39,428 nucleotides of DNA, taken from Galactobacter sp. (GTDB lineage Bacteria; Actinomycetota; Actinomycetes; Actinomycetales; Micrococcaceae). Where the stretch lies: NCBI RefSeq assembly GCF_022712295.1, contig NZ_JALAGT010000205.1, positions 1 to 39,428 on the forward strand, given 5' to 3'. The position numbers and the translations under genes were made by a program. The notes under the pieces were generated by a model. That model saw only the letters and a list, made by a program, of their open reading frames with translations, made no database searches and was not told the DNA's origin. Below are positions 33,733-39,428 of this stretch, one piece after another (position 1 is the first letter of the stretch; every line of letters begins with the position of its first letter).

Positions 33733-34979
33733 AGGCCGACCTCTGCGAGCAGGTGACCCACTTCCGTACGACCGAGCTTGCGCAGCGAACCCTGACGCTG
33801 GTCACCCAGACGGATGGGGCCGATCTGCATGCGCACCAGGCGCAGCACCGGGAAGCCGACGGCGTCGAACATGCGGCGCACAATACGGTTCTTACCCGAA
33901 TGGAGCACCACCTCGACGAGCACCTTACCGGGGGTGGAGTCCACGAGGCGGAACGAGTCCACAGAGGAGTAGCCGTCCTCGAGCTGCACACCGTCGCGCA
34001 GCTGCTTGCCGACGCCCGCAGGCATCGGTCCACGCACCTGCACCAGGTAGGTCTTGGGCACCTCGAAGGACGGGTGCGTCAGGCGGTGAGCCAGCTCGCC
34101 GTCATTGGTCAGCAGCAGAAGGCCCTCGGTCTCGTAGTCCAGACGACCCACGTGATACAGACGCTCGGACTGGCCCTCGCGGAGGAAGTCGGAGATGTCA
34201 CGGCGGCCCTCGTCGTCGTGCATCGAGGACACCACACCGGCCGGCTTGTTGAACACGAAGTAGACGAGGTCCTCGTTCAGCTGCAGACGCACACCGTCCA
34301 CGTGCACGGTGTCCTCATCAGGCTTCACGCGCACACCCAGCTCGCGGACCACCTTGCCGTTGACCTCCACACGACCCGTGGCGATCATCTCCTCGCACTC
34401 ACGACGCGAGGCCACGCCGGCGTGGGCCATGACCTTCTGCAGACGCTCGCCGTCGGGGTTGCTCACTCGCGGGGTCGCGGTGACCGGCTTGGACGGGCCG
34501 CGGCGGCGACGCTTGTGATGCGGAACCGGACCCAGGTCCTGGCCGAAGCGCTCGTCCTTGAAGGGCTTCGGACCCTTCGGTGCGCGGCGAGCCTGCTGCT
34601 CGGCCGCACGCTGCTCCTTACGCTGGGCGGGAGTGCGGGCCGCGTTGCCGCGACGCACCTGGCCGCGCTGAGGGCCGCGGGGACCCTCATCCTCGAAACG
34701 CGGTTCGTCGCGCTTAGGGCGGGGTGCGCTGCTGCGGTAGTCACTACGACGGTTGTCGCGGTAGTCATCGCGACGGTTGCCACCGCGGTTGTCGCGGTTG
34801 TCATCGCGACGGTTGCCACCGCGGTTGTCGCGGTTGTCGTCGCGACGGGCCTGCGAGCCGCGCCCACGGCCACCGTCGCGCTCGAAGTTGTCACGGTTCT
34901 GGTTGCCGCGGCCGGACTGGTTCCCAGCCTGGTTTCCGCGGCGACGGGGATCATTCGACGAGCCGGGTTTACGGGTCAT
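33729..34979 (-). CDS. rluB: 23S rRNA pseudouridine synthase RluB-like, with long basic N-terminal extension
   Basis: The 416-residue protein has an S4 domain (ERLQKVMAHAGVASRRECEEMI) and the pseudouridine synthase catalytic motif GRLDYETEGLLLLTNDG, with the aspartate as nucleophile-like residue. It modifies 23S rRNA. The first ~165 residues form an Arg/Asp/Asn/Gly-rich tail with 12-residue tandem repeats at 45-80. The start at 34979 begins MTRKPGSSNDPRRR, and GAGG lies just before it, close to the ATG. The upstream reading frame has no homology. Confidence 0.92.
   Translation of the reverse strand: MTRKPGSSNDPRRRGNQAGNQSGRGNQNRDNFERDGGRGRGSQARRDDNRDNRGGNRRDDNRDNRGGNRRDDYRDNRRSDYRSSAPRPKRDEPRFEDEGPRGPQRGQVRRGNAARTPAQRKEQRAAEQQARRAPKGPKPFKDERFGQDLGPVPHHKRRRRGPSKPVTATPRVSNPDGERLQKVMAHAGVASRRECEEMIATGRVEVNGKVVRELGVRVKPDEDTVHVDGVRLQLNEDLVYFVFNKPAGVVSSMHDDEGRRDISDFLREGQSERLYHVGRLDYETEGLLLLTNDGELAHRLTHPSFEVPKTYLVQVRGPMPAGVGKQLRDGVQLEDGYSSVDSFRLVDSTPGKVLVEVVLHSGKNRIVRRMFDAVGFPVLRLVRMQIGPIRLGDQRQGSLRKLGRTEVGHLLAEVGL
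34740..34847 (-). repeat. 36-bp tandem repeats encoding the RluB N-terminal tail
   Basis: Three 36-bp units (34812-34847, 34776-34811, 34740-34775) encode RRDDNRDNRGGN-type 12-mers. The first two differ at one base, and the third has diverged. The period of 36 keeps frame, so copy number could vary between strains. Confidence 0.85.
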
Positions 34980-35249
34980 CTGCCTCAACGTCCTTGCTTG
35001 GATATATGGATTCGGGACCGGCGCCACGCCTGCCCTCGATGTGGTGTGTGCGCCATCGTTGTCCGATCGTGAATCGGGTTCCGCGCACTCGTTGGCCCGA
35101 CCTTGGCGGTGAGCGCAACCCACCTATTCTCCCAGAGCGGTGAATCCAGTCCAAGGGATTCCGGTGGTGATCTCCACTTCACCGCCCCTGTCCGGCTGCA
35201 CCGCCGCACTCCTTACCGAAAAGTACGGATCGTGTCGGTTGTCAATGGT

Positions 35250-35825
35250 TCAGAGATCCTCCGCCAGAACCTGATCCAGGTTCTCCACGCCCGGGAGCAA
35301 CGGGGACAGTTCCGGCAGTTCTTCGATGGAGTCCAGACCGAGATGTTCAAGGAACGCCGCGGTGGTCCCGAAGAGCACCGCACCCGTTGCCTCGTCCTCG
35401 CCGCGTTCCTCGATCAGCTTTCGTGTCACCAAGGTTCTCACCACACCATCCACGTTCACCCCGCGGATCGCTGCGATGCGGGAACGAGAGACAGGCTGCC
35501 GGTAGGCGATCACCGCCAATGTCTCCAACGCCGCCTGCGAGAGACGCGCCGTCTGCCCCTGCAGCACGAAACGAGACACCGAGGTCTCGTGACCGGCACG
35601 GGCTGCGATGCGCCAACCTCCGCCGGCTTGCCGCAGCTCGAAACCGTGCATGCGGCCGCCCTCGCGCAGCGTGCCGTCGTACTCGGCACGCAGGTGATGC
35701 AGCATCCGGTCAACGTGGTCAACCGGGCGTTCAAGGGTCTCTGCGAGCTTTTCCACAGAGACGGGGGCATCCACGACCATCAGCACGGCCTCGAGTCCAG
35801 CCAGTTCCTCTTCGGTGATCTGCAT
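35250..35825 (-). CDS. scpB: Segregation and condensation protein B
   Basis: The 191-residue protein has two winged-helix domains. Signatures are EEELAGLEAVLMVVDAPVS at the start and SQAALETLAVIAYRQPVSRSRIAAIRGVNVDGVVRTLV, the standard ScpB core, followed by GTTAAFLEHLGLDSIEELPELSPL. It binds ScpA and SMC to form the bacterial condensin. Its ATG shares one base with the ScpA stop (TGATG at 35823-35827), so they are translationally coupled. A 270-bp gap follows before rluB. Confidence 0.96.
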   Translation of the reverse strand: MQITEEELAGLEAVLMVVDAPVSVEKLAETLERPVDHVDRMLHHLRAEYDGTLREGGRMHGFELRQAGGGWRIAARAGHETSVSRFVLQGQTARLSQAALETLAVIAYRQPVSRSRIAAIRGVNVDGVVRTLVTRKLIEERGEDEATGAVLFGTTAAFLEHLGLDSIEELPELSPLLPGVENLDQVLAEDL

Positions 35826-36769
35826 CAGTCCTCCTCCCCCGCGTTCTGCCCGGATGCGGGAGTTCCTATGTAATCGTCCTCGATCCCGGCTGCGGCGTCC
35901 CAGTCCTCGCGCCCGAGCCAGTGCACCACGAGTTCCGTCAGTGGCGCCACTTGTTCGAAGCCCACTGCCCGATCCCGGTACATCTCAAGCAACGCCAGGA
36001 ACCGGGCGATCACCACGAGGGAGGCCGAGGCGTCTTCTGCGAGGTCGTGGAAGTTGGCGACGCCTGCTTCCCGCAGCCGCGCCGCGATGATGCCGGCCTG
36101 TTCCCTCACGGATACGGGTTGAGCGTGGATGTGCTCGATGTTCACGCCATCGGGTTCCTCCGGCTTGCGCGCCAGCGCTTTCTCCGCGATCGCAGCGAAA
36201 GCTTCCGGCGTGGTGTTCCACACCAATTCGGGCAAATGCCGCGTGACGTCGGGATCATCCGGAGCCACCTGGCGCGGAATGTGTGTCCGACCGCGATCCA
36301 ACAGGTCCGCCAGCGTCCGTGCGGCTTCCTTGAACGCCTTGTACTGCAGCAGCCTCGCGAAGAGAAGGTCCCGAGCCTCCAACCGGGCGAGGTCTTCCTC
36401 GTCCTCCACCTCACCGCGCGGCAACAGGCGCGCGGCCTTCAGGTCGAGCAACGTGGATGCCATCACCAGGAATTCGGTGGTCTGGTCCAGCACGTCCGCG
36501 CCGATCTGCTCAGACAGCGCTTTGACGTGCGCGATGAACTCATCGGTCACAGTCGCCAACGCGACCTCGGTGATGTCGAGGTCGTGCTTGCCGATCAGGT
36601 TCAGCAGCAGGTCGAACGGCCCGGTGAAATTGGCGAGGCGGACTTGGAAGCCGGGCACGCCGGCGTCGGGCATGGCAATTTCCGTGCCCGACGACGCTAC
36701 CTCCTCACCCGCGACCGGCGCCTTCGGCGCCGTCGCAAGCTCCACGAGCGGGTCAGGGAGCTCCGCCAC
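35825..36769 (-). CDS. scpA: Segregation and condensation protein A
   Basis: The 314-residue kleisin subunit of the SMC complex has the N-terminal SMC-binding core FTGPFDLLLNLIGKHDLDITEVALATVTDEFI and a C-terminal winged helix (ASLVVIARFLALLEMYRDRAVGFEQ). A GTG at 36769 is preferred: AAGGAG lies ten bases upstream and the overlap with the parA 3' end is then 17 bp. An ATG at 36811 would overlap parA by 59 bp and add 14 residues with no homology. Gene order parA-scpA-scpB is the conserved actinobacterial one. Confidence 0.94.
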   Translation of the reverse strand: MAELPDPLVELATAPKAPVAGEEVASSGTEIAMPDAGVPGFQVRLANFTGPFDLLLNLIGKHDLDITEVALATVTDEFIAHVKALSEQIGADVLDQTTEFLVMASTLLDLKAARLLPRGEVEDEEDLARLEARDLLFARLLQYKAFKEAARTLADLLDRGRTHIPRQVAPDDPDVTRHLPELVWNTTPEAFAAIAEKALARKPEEPDGVNIEHIHAQPVSVREQAGIIAARLREAGVANFHDLAEDASASLVVIARFLALLEMYRDRAVGFEQVAPLTELVVHWLGREDWDAAAGIEDDYIGTPASGQNAGEED

Positions 36770-37643
36770 GAGCGATGAGCTCCTTCGCGAGGCGGCGGTA
36801 GGCCGCAGCACCCGCGTGCCCCGGGGCGAACGCGGTGATGGGTTCAGCCGCCACGGTCGCGTCGGGGAATTTCACGGTGCGGCGGATGACGGTCTCGAAG
36901 AGCTTGTCCCCGAAGGCCTCCTCGAGCCGACCGAGCACCTCGCGGGAGTGCAGGGTTCGCTGGTCGTACATGGTTGCGAGCACACCGTCGATCTGCAGCG
37001 AAGGATTGATGCGATCCTGCACCTTGTCGATGGTCTCCGTCAGAAGGGCCACGGCACGAAGGGCAAAGAACTCGGCGGTCAGCGGGATGATCACACCGTG
37101 CGAGGCGGCGAGCGCGTTGACGGTCAGCAGGCCCAGAGACGGCTGGCAGTCGATCAGGATGACGTCGTACTGGTCGCTGACCTTGCGCAGTTGGGAGGCC
37201 AGGACCTGCTCGCGGGCCACCTCGTTGACCAGCTGGACCTCTGCCGCGGAGAGGTCGATGTTGGCCGGGAGCAGGTCCACGTTCTCCACCTGCGTGTTCA
37301 GGATGGCTTCATGGATCTCCGCGTGGCGATCCATCAGCACGTTGTAGACGGTGAAGTCCAAGTCGTGAGGGCTGATGCCGAATCCGGCGGAGGCTGCGCC
37401 CTGCGGGTCGAAGTCCACCACCAGTACGCGGCGGCCGAACTCGGCGAGCGCTGCAGCAAGGTTGATGGTGGAGGTGGTCTTGCCGACGCCACCCTTCTGG
37501 TTGACCATCGCGATGATGCGGGCAGGGCCGTGCTCCGTGAGCATGGGTGGTTCGGGGAGCTTGGCGAGGGGACGACCGAGGGCGTTGATCTCCTGCATTC
37601 CCCCGGGGGCCGGGACACGTCCGAAGGCGTTGGGGTCGCTCAC
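36753..37643 (-). CDS. ParA-family ATPase (Soj-like), scpAB-linked
   Basis: The 296-residue protein has the deviant Walker A motif MVNQKGGVGKTTSTINLAAALAE and Walker B VILIDCQPSLGLLTVN, plus VVDFDPQGAAS. Such ParA/Soj proteins bind DNA non-specifically and move or position cargo. No ParB gene is next to it, as usual for the copy linked to scpAB; its role is less well known than that of the chromosomal ParA near oriC. The start is a GTG with GAGGAG four bases upstream; an ATG four codons earlier overlaps that site. Confidence 0.9.
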   Translation of the reverse strand: MSDPNAFGRVPAPGGMQEINALGRPLAKLPEPPMLTEHGPARIIAMVNQKGGVGKTTSTINLAAALAEFGRRVLVVDFDPQGAASAGFGISPHDLDFTVYNVLMDRHAEIHEAILNTQVENVDLLPANIDLSAAEVQLVNEVAREQVLASQLRKVSDQYDVILIDCQPSLGLLTVNALAASHGVIIPLTAEFFALRAVALLTETIDKVQDRINPSLQIDGVLATMYDQRTLHSREVLGRLEEAFGDKLFETVIRRTVKFPDATVAAEPITAFAPGHAGAAAYRRLAKELIARGGAP

Positions 37644-37651
37644 GTTGCTCC

Positions 37652-37885
37652 TCATCCTTGTCTGCTCGTTTGCTTCGTCTGTTGTGGTGGCTTTGGCGGG
37701 GCCTCAGGTGGCGTACTGCCGTGTTCCTGCGTTCCTTGTGTCCGGGGCGGTCGGCGTGACCGGCCGCCGCCGGTTGTGGCTGGTGAGGCGTGATCCCAGA
37801 TACGTGCTTCGATCTTGCTGAAGCCTGCTGATTCGATTGCCGTACCTGCCGGTACGATGCGGTTTCCAGGGGATTCCGGGTACAC
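37652..37885 (-). CDS. Possible small ORF preceding parA
   Basis: A 77-codon frame begins at GTG (37885) with AGG six bases upstream, and its TGA ends just before the ParA GTG, allowing coupling. A -10-like TATTAA (37909-37904) lies upstream. The sequence is proline- and arginine-rich in its second half (RRPPRTQGTQEHG) and recalls no family, so it may be only leader sequence. Confidence 0.2.
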   Translation of the reverse strand: MYPESPGNRIVPAGTAIESAGFSKIEARIWDHASPATTGGGRSRRPPRTQGTQEHGSTPPEAPPKPPQQTKQTSRQG

Positions 37886-38256
37886 CGCTCACCTGGCCTC
37901 ACTTTAATAGCGTGGACGTGGTGCACGTGGGACTGGTGTGCTTCCCCGGCGAGCCTTTACGTTGAAGTGGAACTCGAGGGTTTGGCGGTTTTCCGTGGTT
38001 TCCGGGAGCGTTAGGCACCCCTGCCTGGGGAGCCCTCTCCACGACACACCAGCGCCGTGCTCTGTCCTAATTGATCTCTACCATTCTGATTTGCCCCACC
38101 AGAATCGAGTTGCCCCACGATCCTGTATCTCCCCCCGTCCTGCGACGGCGGCAAACGAGGAAACAAGGGGCAATCCTGAGATCACGGGGCAAACTGCTTG
38201 CAGGTACTTGTCCACAGCCGCTGAACTTGCTCTGGTCACATTGGGATCACCTGACA
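37886..38256. other. Long non-coding stretch upstream of the AbiEi-like gene
   Basis: No gene is supported. It contains the presumed minus-strand promoter for parA (TATTAA near 37909), a CACGTG-rich patch (37912-37930), the four-copy heptamer array (38091-38192) and TTGTCCACA (38208-38216), a match to the high-GC DnaA-box consensus. Confidence 0.6.
38091..38192. repeat. Symmetric array of four heptamers (TTGCCCC x2, GGGGCAA x2)
   Basis: TTGCCCC occurs at 38091-38097 and 38110-38116, and GGGGCAA at 38167-38173 and 38186-38192. Each pair is spaced exactly 19 bp, and the four sites are mirror-symmetric about 38141.5. The intervening bases are not conserved, as expected for protein-binding sites rather than a hairpin. 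The nearest gene start is about 77 bp downstream. Confidence 0.75.
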
Positions 38257-38268
38257 ATGCTGTTCTGC

Positions 38269-39324
38269 ATGGGAATGAACGATCACGTTTTCAAGCCACC
38301 TCAGTTCCGCACGGATGCACTGATCGACCGCGCAGCAACAACCTCCTTCGATCGAGACCTTCGCTCAGGCAGATCTGTGAGACTGGCCGGTGATTGGTGC
38401 ATCCTCACCTGTGATTGGGAAGCGCTCGCTGCTTGGGAGCGTACGGAGGTCATGGCCGCTGCGCTGGTTCTCGCCAGGCCGCAGACCTACTTCACGGGGC
38501 TCACCGCCATGCAGTTACGCGGCTTACCTGGTCCCACTTCTCAGCGTTGGATCCATACCGGAACGTCTGATCGCCACCACGTTGGGCTGCTTCCGGACAC
38601 CTTTCGGGCTCGCGGAAAGGCGACCAGAACGTGGCGGCCTCCACGTCGCTTTGCGGAACTGTGCAGGCAACCGTGGGACGCCAAGGTGTATCGGGTAGGT
38701 GCCGCCTTTCGGGTGGTCTCGCTGGAGTACGCGGTGGTCCAAGCTTGCGTACATGCCGATTTCCACGATGCCTTGACGGGAGTCGATGCCGTTCTTGGTG
38801 CCGCAGGAAGCTGTTCGCTTTCTCGTGAGGAATTGCTGGATACAGCTGGAAAATGGCCAGTGGGAACCCAACGGCACCGGGCGTGCAGCATCATCAAGCT
38901 GGGGAACGGACTATCGGAATCACCACGGGAATCTCTGGCCCGATCGATGTTCTTGCAACTCGGCGTGCCGATGCCTGTCCTGCAACACGAGTTCATCCAT
39001 CCGAACGGGAAGAAATCTCGCGTCGATTTCTGGTGGCCGCAGTTGGGACTGATCGTGGAATACGACGGGTGGGGAAAGATGGAGGGGCCGCAGAGCCGTG
39101 AAGCGATGCGACGTGAGCGCATCCGGGACGAAATGCTCCTTGCGCGACCGGAGGTCAAGGCCATCGTCCATCTGACTGATGCCGACACCGCCTCTCCCCA
39201 CCAGCTTCTCAACAGGCTTTCGCGGTACGGGCTGTGGGATGACCCAAGAAATCGTGTCCGGATCCCGGTTTCACGGCGGACCGAAACTCTGAATGACCTG
39301 ATGAAGACCGGCCAGGCAGCGTGA
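38269..39324 (+). CDS. AbiEi-like N-terminal domain with DUF559/PD-(D/E)XK-like C-terminal domain
   Basis: The 351-residue protein has an N-terminal half laid out like AbiEi-type antitoxin/regulator proteins: a small helical start (FRTDALIDRA), a short strand pair (SVRLAGDWCIL) and TYFTGLTAMQLRGLPGP, which matches the usual 'sAa.lhGlp' box. The C-terminal half has FIHPNGKKSRVDFWWPQLGLIVEYDG with D253 and E264 placed like a PD-(D/E)XK nuclease, but the expected final lysine is replaced by Tyr-Asp. No separate toxin gene follows within the window. Alternative starts are ATG at 38257 and 38275; none has a good ribosome binding site. GACAAT (38253-38258) is a possible -10. Confidence 0.72.
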   Translation: MGMNDHVFKPPQFRTDALIDRAATTSFDRDLRSGRSVRLAGDWCILTCDWEALAAWERTEVMAAALVLARPQTYFTGLTAMQLRGLPGPTSQRWIHTGTSDRHHVGLLPDTFRARGKATRTWRPPRRFAELCRQPWDAKVYRVGAAFRVVSLEYAVVQACVHADFHDALTGVDAVLGAAGSCSLSREELLDTAGKWPVGTQRHRACSIIKLGNGLSESPRESLARSMFLQLGVPMPVLQHEFIHPNGKKSRVDFWWPQLGLIVEYDGWGKMEGPQSREAMRRERIRDEMLLARPEVKAIVHLTDADTASPHQLLNRLSRYGLWDDPRNRVRIPVSRRTETLNDLMKTGQAA

Positions 39325-39366
39325 TCACCCCCTGAACACCAGAAAACCCCTGGAAGTCGTTTTTTA

Positions 39367-39385
39367 CCCCCGCGTGGGACGGGGG
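39367..39385. terminator. Hairpin at the right edge
   Basis: CCCCCG (39367-39372) and CGGGGG (39380-39385) pair around a 7-nt loop. TTTTTT (39360-39365) lies just before it on the plus strand, where it would serve a minus-strand transcript poorly and a plus-strand one not at all, so its function is uncertain. Confidence 0.35.
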
Positions 39386-39428
39386 CATAACAAACAAACA
39401 GGGGGGAATACGGGTTGAAGAGGGTTAA

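Noticed and set aside
34740..34847. CRISPR-like repeats
   Set aside because: The 36-bp units are contiguous with no spacers and are in frame in rluB, so this is a coding tandem repeat. No cas genes are present.
36769..36811. Upstream ATG start for scpA
   Set aside because: It would overlap parA by 59 bp and adds a non-conserved segment; the GTG with AAGGAG upstream fits better.
38208..38216. TTGTCCACA, a match to the high-GC DnaA-box consensus, near a ParA gene
   Set aside because: Only a single box is seen, with no cluster, no AT-rich unwinding element and no dnaA/dnaN/rpmH. The ParA is the scpAB-linked type, so this is not evidence for oriC.

Overview
This window is high-GC, densely coded DNA. 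It has strong G/C third-codon bias, several GTG/TTG starts, long perfect-stem terminators without U-tracts, and repeated candidate leaderless starts (TAnnnT followed 6-7 nt later by ATG). The order parA-scpA-scpB-rluB-tyrA-cmk-der matches the segregation/ribosome cluster known from Actinobacteria, with tyrA inserted. Together these point to an actinobacterium, most likely of the order Micrococcales; I cannot name a genus from sequence alone.

Layout. 1-4275 (+): the 3' part of a DAO-type FAD oxidoreductase, an HSL-family esterase and pgi. 4304-4989: a Phd/VapC-type toxin-antitoxin pair with its own operator. 5046-8637 (+): an M50B-like membrane peptidase, a secreted amidase with three SH3-like repeats and a macrodomain protein. 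8763-15242 (-): a catabolic block that reads, in transcription order, PucR-type regulator, APC permease, a small unknown protein, Zn alcohol dehydrogenase and aldehyde dehydrogenase. 15287-23231: two paralogous membrane phosphoglycerol transferases bracketing a TetR regulator, a dimethylglycine/sarcosine-oxidase-like flavoprotein and a divergent 2-hydroxyacid dehydrogenase. 23606-23682: tRNA-Pro(GGG), with an inverted partial copy about 230 bp away. 23900-27628 (+): an unknown protein, a GntR regulator with its MFS transporter, and a lipoprotein. 27739-30041: argG divergent from an alpha/beta hydrolase. 30134-37643 (-): the der-cmk-tyrA-rluB-scpB-scpA-parA cluster. 37644-39428: a long non-coding stretch with a symmetric four-copy heptamer array, then a protein combining an AbiEi-like N-terminal half with a DUF559/PD-(D/E)XK-like C-terminal half.

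How the genes work together. PucR-APC-unknown-ADH-ALDH looks like a uptake-and-oxidation route for an amino compound or amino alcohol. The TetR/dimethylglycine-oxidase unit looks like catabolism of a methylated glycine, with a candidate TetR operator over the promoter. The scpA/scpB/parA genes serve chromosome organisation. The most unusual element is the symmetric heptamer array upstream of the AbiEi-like/nuclease-like gene at the right edge, where the conserved chromosomal cluster gives way to accessory DNA.
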